A DNA stretch of 64,000 bases from Macrostomum hystrix (lineage: Eukaryota > Platyhelminthes > Macrostomidae), in assembly GCA_950097015.1 (NCBI GenBank), contig CATNEN010000037.1, positions 3,129,501 to 3,193,500 on the forward strand, read 5' to 3'. Numbering within the stretch: position 1 is the stretch's first letter; every line of letters begins with the position of its first letter. A program made the translations under genes and the position numbers. Of the stretch, positions 29,170 to 40,541 are shown piece after piece. Below the pieces are notes generated by a model that was not told the DNA's origin, did no database searches, and saw nothing but the letters and a program-made list of their open reading frames with translations.

Positions 29170-31220
29170 TGGACAATTGGAATCTGTGGATTGAATTTTA
29201 TTGGCCTTTTCCTTCTTAATTCAATTAGAAAATGTAATGAGTGCTTGGAAAAAAGCAATATATGTTGAATTCCCTTATAAAAAGTGTCGCAATCATTGTG
29301 TTGTGAGTTTGACATACTTGGAGACAAAAATGTTTTCAAGTCAAGATAGTTCTCTTGGTTTTTCTGCGTTGCTAATAGGTAAATATGCATAAAATTACAT
29401 TATGAATAATATACTTTTCTTTTAGATTTTCTCAACACATTCTTTAATTAGCAAAATTATTACATAACAATTGTATTTTGTGCATTATGAATGCATAATA
29501 ATGAAATGACAGTTTGTTGTTGTGTATTTTAGCTCTGCTATTTCATTCTTCACACGTTTCAACTGGTATACATCCTAAAATAAAATAGAACTTAGATTTT
29601 TTATAATATAAGGTAAGCTAAAGATGCAAAAATTAGTGTCACTTCAAAGATAGTTTTTAAGGTTTTTATCTTTATCTTTAAATGTTTACTACTTAAAAAC
29701 CAATCGGCTATCCCCAAGTGGCAAATAGAAAATTCAGGTCACACTGCTAGCAATCGGCATATTTTATTTTATTTTATGCATCATATCTTTGCATTAAGAA
29801 GTGGTACTAATTTTAGGATGCATCTTTGAACTATGCAAATATTATTTCTAACAAAAAACTACAAAACGTAATTTAAGGAGGGCCAACAAAAGAGCTTGAT
29901 GGCATCTTATGTTTTGCCCTTCGAACATTAAATATTTAACTGAAATTCACTTAAGTAATGTGACCACCTAAATAGCAAATATATGGCTAAATCGGCACAA
30001 CTTCTACCTGCACAACTTCTATCACAAAGCATTGCAGAGAGATTTTGTGCAATGGTGTGAAACACTGGAGGATGCAACTTGTTTTCAGCTTGTAGTTAAG
30101 ATAATTATCGAATTTCATTCATGGAGACCAGTGTCACTCCAAAAGTCATTAGAATGGAAGAAACTTTTTGTTTTCCAGCTTTTATTTATACACTCAAGTA
30201 TGCCTTTATTGCAAGTTAAGTATCGACGCCATTTACTTTAGCTAACTGTGGGTTTTAGCTTTTTGAAGCAAGCAGTTTGCCAAAAGCTGTGGAGCTTCAA
30301 CATTGCAATTATCACGCAACCATAAACTACAATTACAAGTGAGTCAGCAGAAGAAACGAGCACCACACCAGCAGAAAGCTTTGGATTGCATACGAATTCC
30401 ATAAACAACTCTCCAATCTCTATCTCAAGCGACTGTGCACAACTGGCAATTGCGAGTTCTGTTTGCAGTGCACCAGAGTGAGTAATAAAGGATTCAGTTG
30501 CCAGTCCTGGACAACTACGACCCAATCAATGAAACTAAGTGATTAGCCAGGCAGTTGAACCATTGCATGAGATTGCTAAATGAATTCGCCAAAGTTAAAA
30601 TAGGAAACTGCAAATATCTTTGCAGTTTGAGGTTTGCAGTTAAATGACGATATGATGTTATTTTTTATTAGCAACATACTTTTAACTGGTCTTAGTTAAA
30701 ATTCCCAAAAAATAAAAAATAAATATTTATTTACTAGAAAAGAATTGCTTGCCTTCTGCCTGTTCTGCTGCTCTGTACAACATTTTATGACAAAGGCTGA
30801 CATTCTGCATCAGTCATATGATAATATGAATAATGTAATACTCAAGGTAAAAGGCTAGCAACCAAAGTCAAATAAACAAACAACATGCTTTTAAATAAAC
30901 TATGCTAAGAATAAGAAAACACCTGCCAAATTTTTTTGGCTTTAAATATGGTAGAGCATGTACGAGTATTTCTTGCATAAAGAGGGTTTACCTACCGATC
31001 CTGGCGATTTTAAGATATGAATATACCTTTTTGCAATCAATTTCGTCGTTTTTGCATTCAATTTCGGCGCGAGCGCTAGTGTGCAGTCCAAACAACTGAG
31101 CCATAGACAATGGTTAGGTAACGCACGGCTTTTGAGTGCACCAGCGAGCAGAGACACGAGTGCGCATTAACAGCATTATCCAATGAGAGGCCATTTCCGC
31201 ATCGATCCGTCCTTACTCTT
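29170..31220. other. AT-rich 5' flank, no recognised gene
   Basis: No exon with protein similarity was seen. Short open frames at 30032-30241 and 30238-30525 lack features. CCATAGAC octamers occur at 31101 and 31226, at the edge of the Crypton-like element. Confidence 0.5.
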
Positions 31221-31224
31221 TCGA

Positions 31225-33177
31225 CCATAGACAAGTGCGTTGGCGCACGCCCATGTTTTTGGGCGGTCAGGCTGGCTTAAGGCGCAAGCCCCAACGCAGT
31301 TGAGTAGATAAGATTTCGACATGATCAACCTAATGCACTGGCCGAATGAGTGCATATCTGGCTTGACCATGGACGAGATTCGACTCCAGAGGGAGCTCTT
31401 CCAGCTGAACGACGTGGTGGAGAAGGAAATGTATGAAGATTTTGAATGTCCCACCCTGGACGAACTCTGTGCGTTACTGCCAGACGACTCTACCGCGGAT
31501 TTGGAGGCAATTGCAGCGCAGCAATACGAGGATACGAAGGTCGTGTCCACCGAGAGACAAGAGATCGCTGCAGTCGAACGATTCAAGCAGTTCCTGACGA
31601 CAAACGCATTTTTGCCTTTCGACATCGATTTGTGCAGTGAGGATGAACTGGCCTGCAAGCTGCGACTGTTTTACGCCACACTAAGAAAGGAAGACGGTTC
31701 TCTGTACGCTCCGACATCTCTGATTTGTGCGAGAGCTGGACTTTTCAGCTACTTTCGGAGGGTTAGGTCTCTGAACATAATCGAGAATGACAAGTTCCAC
31801 GCAGCCAATCTGGCTTTGAAGGCGGTGGCGCGAATGTTTCTAAAGGCTGGTGGACGGATCAACCATTACGAGGCCATCAGTGAGGAAGATGAGGGCAGGT
31901 TGGCGCGGTACTTTGACCGTGCGTCGCCGACGACCCTGTTGCACGAGGTATACTTTGTCCTCATCTACTTTTTCGGCCAGCGTGGGAGAGAATGGTTCCG
32001 TGGATTGGATTCGGACAGTCTGGTGTTCGAGGACAATGCCGACTGTGGCACTCTAGTCCGGCTTCGCACAGGGTTGCAGAAGAATCTGGGACGGGAACTC
32101 AATGCCGGAGCCATGAGTGACAACAGAGAGGCGGTGATCAAGGCCACTGGGACGACGCAATGTCCAGTGCAGGCACTGCGGCTTTACCTCGAGAAGCGAC
32201 GGGAGGCTCTGGGTGACGCTGAGACGGAAGGATCTCCGCTGCTTCTGACACCGAAGAAGTCCTCTGCAGCTGGGGGCCCATGGTACACGAAACAGCCAGT
32301 CGGGGTGAATACCGTTGGCGGAATGATGAAGACTATCTCAACGAAAGCTGCCGTCAAAGATCTACACGCCGCACAATATTCGGCCAACTGTGATTGCGGA
32401 CCTTCACCAGGCAGGATTCAGGCTGGAGCAAATTTGCAAAATTACTGGCCACAAGGAGGCAAAGACTGTGCAACGGTGAGTACCCATATATGACGGGCTT
32501 TGCACTAACAAAGTGAACATGTCAACGTCATGAGTAACTACTTTCAATCGCACTTTAGGTACCTCACGCATGGGAAGCGGAAGGCAACGGACATGGGGAA
32601 GATGTCAGACGCTCTATCCGGATCGCTGTACGGGCGTCAACAGACGGGCGTGGTAGCAATTCCAGGGCCGCCGCCGCAGAGATCAGCTGAGCCCACCCTC
32701 GACGGTGTCATCCGGCATGTCAACTGTCATCTGACAGTTCCAGGGGTCACCGGCGCATCGACGCCGCATGCGCAGCAGTCCACGCTTCAGCTTCCCTCCA
32801 GTCAGGTGGTGCAGCAAGTTTGTGTGACAAGTTCGACCCCTGGCAACGCTGGAGCTCCAGCGCTGTCATTCCACTTTGGTGGACATTTTGAGAACTGCAC
32901 ATTCAACCTTAAGTGAGCTGCCTGAGTTCTAATAAGAGCACGAGTAAGTGACATTTCTACTTGACAATGCCACACACGGTCATCTGGAGTATGCCGTGCA
33001 AACTGCTTTGAAAATGTTGTCGCCGTTAATATTTCGTAAACACCAACAAGAATCCCCTTGTTGTACCGTTAATTCTTACTACGTTTTGAGCTCAAATAAA
33101 TGCACTCTAAGTTTGCGTGCTGATAACGGTCATTGACGCACGCATTTTAGGCCGTTGATGCACGCTGTCTATGGTAA
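31225..33177 (+). mobile_element. Crypton-like transposable element
   Basis: A tyrosine-recombinase gene is bracketed by ACCATAGACA (about 31224) and its inverse (ending about 33177), giving a span of about 1.95 kb. A second octamer lies at 31101. Cryptons usually lack terminal inverted repeats, so the element boundary is tentative. Confidence 0.5.
31321..32916 (+). pseudogene. Crypton-type tyrosine recombinase, one frameshift
   Basis: Exon 1 runs from 31321 to 32475. An 83-bp intron 32476-32558 (GTGAGT...TTTAG) joins CAACG to GTACCTC and restores the reading KTVQRYLTHGK. Exon 2 ends at 32916. The catalytic set of tyrosine recombinases is visible: first Arg in GQRGREWFRGLD, the HxxR box (HNIR), the GHKEAKT segment, and the nucleophile Tyr in QRYL straight after the splice. 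One extra base in an AAA run at about 32357-32359 shifts the frame before the HxxR box. The enzyme as encoded would therefore lose the HxxR and Tyr. The C-terminal exon encodes a variable Gln/Ser/Pro-rich tail. Apart from the single shift the copy is well preserved, so it is young or the shift is a sequencing error. Confidence 0.85.
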
Positions 33178-33439
33178 AATCTAGCATTGACGTGGCACGC
33201 TGAGACTGCCTATCGTTTGATAATGGGCAACTTTTGCGTTCAAATTCGGCCTTTTTGCGTCCTATTTCGGCAGCGCAATCACATGGACACTGTGGGCACA
33301 GTTCGAATGTTTTGCCATAGACACTTTCTCACTCGATCGCGTTCAGTGAGGGTGGGATGAAAAATTTGTCTCCGAAAGCAGGCCTATAGTCGTCTCCGCA
33401 AGTCTGTTTCGGTGTTTTAATTTTCTGCTCCCGGCTAGA

Positions 33440-34617
33440 ATGCCTCCAAGAGGACAATACACGCGCGTCACGACAGTTGATCGACAGAGACTGATCGCAG
33501 CTTACGACTTCAATGCAGACTGGCGAGCGCTCGCTCGTGTGCTGGGCTTTGCGCGCCAAACTGCGGCAAGCATTATCAAAGCCTACGCTGACCAGGGCAG
33601 AGCGGACCCTCTTCCAAAACGCGGAGCAAAGAGGCGTTGCTTGACAGATGAGATGGTGAATGCGATCACCGAATTCCTGGAAACCCCACCTGGTGCAACA
33701 CTGGCGCAGATGAGGAACCACATCCTGCAGGGATTCCCCAATCTAGTGAATTTGTCACTGCCATCAGCCGCGCACTGGATGGAAGACTCATCACTCTCAA
33801 GCTCATGAGAGGGAATCCAGTGGATTGGAACACTCCCGTGACCAAGGAGGCCCGCCGCATGCATGCTGAGTGGATGCTGGCCGAAGGCGCCCATCGCCAC
33901 ACGATCTGGCTTGACGAGTTCGGTGTCAATCTGTGGACACTCCGCAGTCAGGGCTGGGCTCCACGAGGCCAGCGTGCCGTCTCGGTTTTGAATGGCCAGC
34001 GAGGGCAGAACCTAACCATCTGCCTGGTCATCTCGCCTGTGTATGGCCTGATTCACCTGACCACTATACAGGGAGGCTTCACTAACGCCCATTTCGCAGA
34101 CTTTCTAACCGAGTTGGACGTCCTGTTAGAGGAGGAGGAATTCGTGCTCATGGTTGGTGGCGCTCGTGCGCACCTGAACGTGCCAGGATTGGGTGAAGGT
34201 CATAAGTGCCGGTTTCTGCCCCCGTATTCACCATTCCTGAATGCCACTGAGCAGGCAGGCTCATGCCTGAAGGCAGCGCTGAAGCGCGCTCTCTCGTCGC
34301 CTGCGGTGCAGCGGGAGGCCGGCGATCAGACCACTGCACAAGCAGCGGGCATCTCACTGCAGCAACATCGACCCCGGCTGCTGCTACGCTTGGTGCGCAT
34401 AGCAGCGCAGGACATTACACCGTTTAAGTGTCTGCAATGGGTGAACCACGGCCAGACGTACGTGCAGCGTTGCCTGGATGCCGAGGATATTCAGAGGATG
34501 TCCAGATATACTGGACTTTCTGATGCAAACAGAAAATGTGTCATAGTGCACTCCAGTGAAAGAAGAATCGATTCCAGACGAATTTTCACCAAGGGATCAA
34601 GGAAAGCTTGCCCTTAG
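33440..34617 (+). pseudogene. Tc1/IS630-type DDE transposase, frameshifted
   Basis: The first open frame (33440-33808) has an N-terminal helix-turn-helix region (DRQRLIAAYDFNADWRALAR). The family reading moves to the second frame (33805-34617) through a shift near 33736-33742. The DDE core shows the first Asp in WLDEFGVNLW and the third acidic residue in PPYSPFLNATEQ. The usual DNARAH second-Asp segment reads GGARAH, so a catalytic Asp is replaced by Gly. The copy is therefore probably inactive even apart from the frameshift. No terminal inverted repeats could be defined. Confidence 0.82.
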
Positions 34618-34619
34618 CA

Positions 34620-35570
34620 ACAGAATGCAGAATGGTTAATCCAAATCTTCCAAGACTGGCACAGTGAGAAAAAATCTCTGGGCCACAGTAAATGATCCAC
34701 CTCTAATGTGTCAAAATGAAGTGGACGAAATGTAAAAAAAGTGAGCTGAATTTTCTATTGAAACTGTTTGTCCTGGAGGTGCATACCGAAACTGGTGAAT
34801 GTTAGTCTGCATCCACACTGAAGGACATCTACTTTATAATGTAATACTATATCCAAAATACAGTGAAGAAGGACTGGAGCTAGTGAAGGGGCATTGCTTT
34901 TCTGGAGAGCAAATGTGCTCTTAATGCTGCCTTGAAATTCTGAACCAAGGATGGCAAGGATGCTGGACTCAACAAGGATAAATTATTGCACTAGCAAATG
35001 CTTGGTGTTGCAACACCAAGAGCACTTTTAAACGCCCTGGTGTGGCTCTTTGGCAAAACTTTAGTGCTCCAGGGTGCTTCCAAACTTTGTGACTTGCAGT
35101 TTGGATGCTTGAGAAGGTTGGAGATGACAAGTGTCTACAGTATTCTGGACTGCTGAGAAAATCTGTTACAACAATACAATCTGACTACTTACTATATATA
35201 TTTAGTTAAATGCTTTGAATTGAAATCTGAATTTGAAATTTTGAAAGAATTGTAGTTAAAGCAATAAAAGTATTCAAAAAATAGCCAAATTTACCAACAT
35301 ACCCCAGTACTAGAAGTATTAGCAAGCCTACCTGTGAGCCAGAAAATAGGTTTTTAAGCTGAATTGTGCCCTAGCAGCCCTAACAGCGATTCGCTCAACA
35401 ATCGGTGAAGCTGGCTTGGAGGCAATTCTTTGGCTGCAATCACATCACATGGTCTTAAGGGTTGGCTGAGGTGGAAGTTTTTGGGCCAGAAAATACTTCT
35501 ATCTAGTTTATCTTCACCTGCACCCTCATGTCATGGCCACTGATGGAAAGATCATTTTAGAAACCCCACA
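34620..35570. other. Spacer between transposons
   Basis: AT-rich, with no coding similarity that I recognise; possibly further decayed transposon DNA. Confidence 0.4.
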
Positions 35571-36896
35571 AGGGGCATCCCAAAAGTCTATTGAGTATGA
35601 GCCGTCAGTATAACCATGAGCTCCACTGCCCATGGTTATTTACTAGAGCAACCCCTCTCAAACTTAAAAGAAATAATTTGAGCTTAAATATTTAATATTC
35701 AAAGTGAATTAATAAATTAACCAGTCTAGTGATTTTAAACTTGGCCGATCTGATGGAGGACATTAACAATATCAAGCAGTGCTTGTACATTAAAGCCGAA
35801 TTTTTGCAAGGAACAAAAGCTGCACAAGTTTAAAGACCTTGCCTTTACTTAAGCGATCTGTGCACAATTGGTATGCGCGCTTCAGAGATGGGCGATTCGC
35901 GATTCAACATCGAGGATGGCCAGCGATCAGGATGGCCAAGGAAGTCTTGATCAGATGCCAACATCGAGCTGGTGAAGGACATCCTCAAAATCAATTGTCG
36001 GTGGACTTGTGAAAAACTGGAGGAACTGACTGGAATTTCATCCACTAGTGTACAAAGAATTTTAACAGAAGATCTGGGCTTGCTGTAGGTCACAGCTCGA
36101 TGGGTGCCTCACCACCCAGGTGGTGAGGCACCCATTGAAGGATTGTTGAAAGGATCGTCAGAGAACAGTTGCCCAGAAGATGCTGCAGTGCTTTCAGGAG
36201 GAGGGAGAGAAAGTTCTTCAGGGAATTGTGACTTTAGACGAGACATGGGCCTGCTCATATGAGCCAAATCTTAGTCGCAGAAGCATGAAGCATGATTGTT
36301 CTGCTGCACAGTCTTCCCAGCCAGAAATCCTGAGACGCAGCAATGGGTCCAAGAAGATGATGCACATCGTCTGCTATGAATACTTCAGTATGCTTCTTGT
36401 GCACAGAGTGCCTAAAGGGACAGACTGTAAACCAGGAGTATTACAGATAATTCATTATTTACCATCTTCGTCTAGTGCTTCAGAAGAAGCAAGCACTGAC
36501 ACTTTCAAATGGATCCCTTTTGCTGCAAGACAATGCAAGCCCCCACACTGGTTGGATTGTGAAGGAGCTGCTGGCAAACTATGACTGGGAAGTCCTACCT
36601 CATCCCACCTATTCTCCCAACCTGAGTCCTTGTGACTTTGATCTCTTTCCAAAGCTAAAAAATCAGCTACAAGGCCACTGCTACTACTGTCTGGATAAAC
36701 TCTTCAGCATCATTGTGCTTTAACACCTGTGTGATTCTGGTGCTGCTTGCTGTCAGAGTCAAGAAACTACCAGAGTGCTGGGAGGATTGATTATGGTCGA
36801 TGAAAGTTGTTTTGAAGGCCTATAAGTTTTTTAACTTTCTTGTTGCATTGTTGAATTTTTGAGAGGCTATTGAACATAGTTTTGGGATGCCCTTTA
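35571..36896 (+). mobile_element. Mariner element with terminal inverted repeats, decayed
   Basis: The 5' end AGGGGCATCCCAAAAGT (from 35571) and the 3' end, which in reverse reads AAAGGGCATCCCAAAACT (to about 36896), are imperfect inverted repeats of about 17 bases. The 1.3-kb length is typical for mariner. A TA follows the 3' end. Confidence 0.85.
35750..36800 (+). pseudogene. Mariner transposase remnant
   Basis: Pieces in shifting frames match the mariner family along its length. They include MEDINNIKQC near 35755, the KLEELTGISSTSVQRILTED helix-turn-helix part, GIVTLDETW (first Asp), LLQDNASPHT (second Asp) and SPCDFDLFPKLK (third Asp, the D34D mariner signature). Several stop codons and frameshifts separate them, so no functional enzyme is encoded. 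A perfect 17-bp-arm palindrome at 36100-36135 replaces normal sequence after RWVPHH. Confidence 0.9.
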
Positions 36897-36899
36897 TAA

Positions 36900-37640
36900 A
36901 CAAACAGGCAGCTTATTTGTATTTTTATACAGATCCAGTTATTTACAGAGTTGCAAGCAATACTCCCAGACATGTGCACTCCTTGGCTTAAACCTAATTG
37001 CAAGCATTTTTGCAATAGCATAATATAATATTTTTGCAATATTATATTTGCTATGATTAGAATAAATGCTTACTAACAGTCATGGGTGGTACCAGCCGAA
37101 TCCTAAAGCTCAGAAAAAATGTATAACATACCTTACTATAGAAACCCTACAAATTTTAGAGGCAATTAGTAAAGTCATTTTATGCCATTATGTGCACTTG
37201 GCAGCAATTAAGCAGGCAAAATAATGATACTTTGGAGCTCCACACTCTACAATTGAAGATTTTAAGCATACCAGAATGGTTGTGGCTGAACCAAATCCTT
37301 TTGGACCAATGTGCTACTCACTATACCATTAGCAAGGTTGATAAGCAATGATTGTAAATGTCACATTGCTTATTTTATTGTCAGTCAGTCGCTTGACATT
37401 TCCAGTCCAAATGAGTGACTCTACCTTTCAAGTTGACTTTTGGTTATTAGGCCCATATCTATTATCCCAGACTGTACATTGTATTTCGAGCCGTGAATGT
37501 ACACAGCCCAAACCCCTAGACTGTCTACTGGCCCCCAAGCAGCACTGAGACTGAGTGTGGTGAGTGCGGTGGCGTCCCAGTGCACAGGGCTCTCTGGTCG
37601 ATATTTGGGTGAGACAGTACAGAAATGATGCCACCAACGA
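36900..37640. other. Spacer, possible SINE/Helitron remnants
   Basis: No gene recognised. A segment near 37545-37590 (GTGAGTGCGGTGGCGTCCC) faintly resembles the family-2 SINE body. Confidence 0.35.
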
Positions 37641-38104
37641 AATTAACTACCAACTCTCTAGATCCTCCTGGAACTCCATCGCACAACTTGCAGCTGAAAG
37701 TTGGGGCACCAATTATGCTCCTCCGCAACCTGAATGCGCCAAGGCTGTGTAACGGCACCAGACTGATAGTCAGGCGGCTCTTCCCACACGTGATTGAGGC
37801 CACGATAATGACTGGATCTGGCAGAGGAGAGTCTGTGTTTGTTCCCCGGATTCCAATTATCCCCACGGACCTGCCATTTCAGTTCAAGCGACTGCAGTTC
37901 CCTGTGAGAGTGTGCTTTGCGATGACTATTAACAAGGCTCAGGGACAGTCGCTGAAGGTGGCTGGCATCAACCTGGAGACTCCTTGCTTCTCGCATGGGC
38001 AGCTTTATGTCGCCTGCTCCCGTGTTGGAACTCCAGCTGGCCTATTCATTTTTGCACCAAGGGGAAGAACGAAGAATGTGGTGCATCCCCAGGCCTTGAG
38101 GTGA
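37640..38104 (+). pseudogene. Helitron Rep-helicase C-terminal (PIF1-type) fragment
   Basis: The frame ending at 38104 reads [65 protein letters not shown] and [14 protein letters not shown]. These are the late helicase motifs (V and VI region) of Helitron RepHel proteins. Nothing of the Rep HUH nuclease or the early helicase motifs is upstream, so this is a 5'-truncated element. The final 140 codons are intact with no stop. I did not find a convincing 3' hairpin and CTRR end. Confidence 0.88.
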
Positions 38105-38248
38105 CTCGCAAGCAATTAATAGAAAAGTAGTCACGAATTGACCTTGACCTGTCTAACTCTGAACTCTGAAACAGTTTAATTTTGTTTCTTTGACATTGTT
38201 ATTGTTATGCCATGGCTATTTTCCTTATGTATACGCGTGTACATGCAT

Positions 38249-38537
38249 ACTGTATACAGAGGCAGATTTAGGGGGGGGGCGGGGGGGCAGTCGCCCCCCT
38301 AAATTTTAATCATGGGAATAAGATGCCCCCACCAGGGGCGCCAGTCGCAGCACTGGCACCCCTTTTCGGCCGCTGGCGCCCCTTTTTCAGCCGCTGGCTC
38401 CCGTTTTTCAGTGCTGGCGCCCTTTCTTGGCTCCTGGCGCCCTTTTTCGGCCGCTGGCACCCCCTCTGTGATTCTCATGGCGCTCCCCTGACAGACTGCC
38501 CCAAAACAAAATTCCTGGATCTGCCACTGACTGTATA
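38249..38537. mobile_element. Non-autonomous hAT-type element with 8-bp target duplication
   Basis: The element 38257-38529 (273 bp) begins CAGAGGCAGATTTAGG and ends CCTGGATCTGCCACTG, which are imperfect inverted ends of the hAT CAGTGGCGGATCC type. It is flanked by exact direct repeats ACTGTATA at 38249-38256 and 38530-38537. Inside are G- and C-runs and imperfect 25-30-bp repeats (GCCGCTGGCGCC). No transposase is encoded. Confidence 0.93.
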
Positions 38538-38539
38538 GA

Positions 38540-40540
38540 GGAGTGGCTAAGAGACATGTTTCTAAAGAAGTAATCAAGAGGGGGCTGTTTGGACAAACTT
38601 TTCACTTATTTTTTACTTAAAACGCCCTTTAAACAAACTCTTCACTTTTCATTAATGCAGTAAATAAATAAATGGTGACCTTCACTATAAAGTTAATACA
38701 GAGACGTGAATTGCTTACTGCTTTGCTTTAAATTTCTGCCCCAAAAACAACGGGCAAAAAAAGCTAGTGTTTTATAAAGCAATGAGTTCTTCCAGTTAAA
38801 TTTAACTGTGTTCTGTGTTGGTATTTGGTGAGAAAAGCAAAAGCTGATTGGTTATAAGAGAATTACAGTCATTTATAGGAGTAGAGCAATAGAATAAATA
38901 GTAACATATGTTGTGTCTGAATGGAAGCCTCCAATCCATTGGAGCCTTTTTAAAGACTGGTTGTAGCCAATAATATATAAAATAGTAGGGGGCCTAATTC
39001 TATAAGGTTTGAGAGTAAAGTGTCTTACTGCTCGGGCACTTGTGACTTGCTACCATAGTTATTGAATGTAGAAATGCAGAAGTTATGTTTGTTCAATTAA
39101 AGGCATTTAATGTTATAAGAGAGAATCTGTCTATAGGAGAAAGTGTTATAAGTCGGGCATGTGAAATTAGTTATTAATAAATCTCTGAACAAATTGTTAG
39201 CAGTTGGCTTGCTCCAATGAAGTACAGCAATTCTGAAGGGGAAGAGCAATGTAACGAAGAGTGTGAATAAATGAGAAGTGATTTCTCTCTGAAAGAGGTA
39301 CTAGTAGCTGACATGTTTCAGTGAATTAAGGTAACTCAGAAAGGGAGGTGAAGTTTTTGGAGTGTTCCTGGATTGAAGTCCAGAAGCCCAGCTCAGAGTA
39401 GTAGACTCTGGGAGAGTCATTGACAAGTTGTGAAGTCATGACTAAGTGATCAGTTCCAAAAGGCTGACAAGGCGCAGTGCTGATCTGAGGGATCAGATGT
39501 AGAGCCAGTGTTGTGGAATTTTGTAGAGGCACAAAGGTTGCCTGAAGTCGCCTACCTGAAGAAAGACACACTGTGGCCTGATTATCAGATGAGGACTGTG
39601 TTGTGATGTAAATAGGCATTGTGGTTGCCTGAGAAAGCAGATAAAGAGGCCTGAAGCAAGAAGTGAAGAGGCACAGAAGATTGCCTGAAGAGGCCTATCT
39701 GAGTAAGGGCGCTGTTATGGCCCGAAGTGTATTTAAGAGAGGCAAATGATGCCTAGAGAAATGAGAGGAGACTCGTGTGAAATTTGAGAAGGCACATGGC
39801 CTGAGGATAATCAAATAAGAAATTATGTAAGCAGAGTAAATAGATTAGAGAAGGCAGATAAGTCAACATGAATAAATTAGGAAATTGGATATGGCCCGCA
39901 TGCCAGTTAAATTAAGCGACAGATGGTCGAGAAATAAATATTACAGATCACCTCTTAGTTGTGAGATTTAATTAAAAGAGCGAGGTGATGAAGAAGAACA
40001 TGTGTCAACTGTGCGACATATTGTGTAAATAGTTGTATAAACACACTTTAAACGTTGTGAAAATAGTATTAAATGTTGTCTTTGAATATTTCTGTTGTAT
40101 AAGCTGAAAGAAATAAGTTATGCGTGCTACTGTGAGTAAACGTGGGAGCACATTCAAGCTCAATATCCTCACCATTAGAAAGGGTGAGAGTGATGACGTA
40201 ACCACTTTCCCATAAGGATCAGTGCTAATTAATATCTGATTGCGGATTACAAGCATTAAAATGCGATTATTTCATGAAATAATGAAGCTAGAAAAATAAT
40301 TCAAAATTGGCAATAATCTATGGAAAGAAATCTTTAAAAGGACACCAACCTTATTAGAAAAGGTTGAGAATTGCTCAAAAAATTATAAATCTCAGGTCAA
40401 AGGCTAAATGTCAAGTGTCAAAAGTAAGAGGTGGGGCATGGGAGACCTTTGAATAGGTCCAGTTTTTGGCCCATGTGGGTATAAATAACAGATGGAGACC
40501 CCTGGAGAGACATGTGCTAAAAGCAAACAAGCAAAATTCT
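38540..40540. other. Non-coding stretch
   Basis: No recognised gene. Purine-rich, diffusely repetitive sequence (GAAGAGGCCTGA-like words) lies around 39300-39750. Confidence 0.4.
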
Positions 40541-40541
40541 C

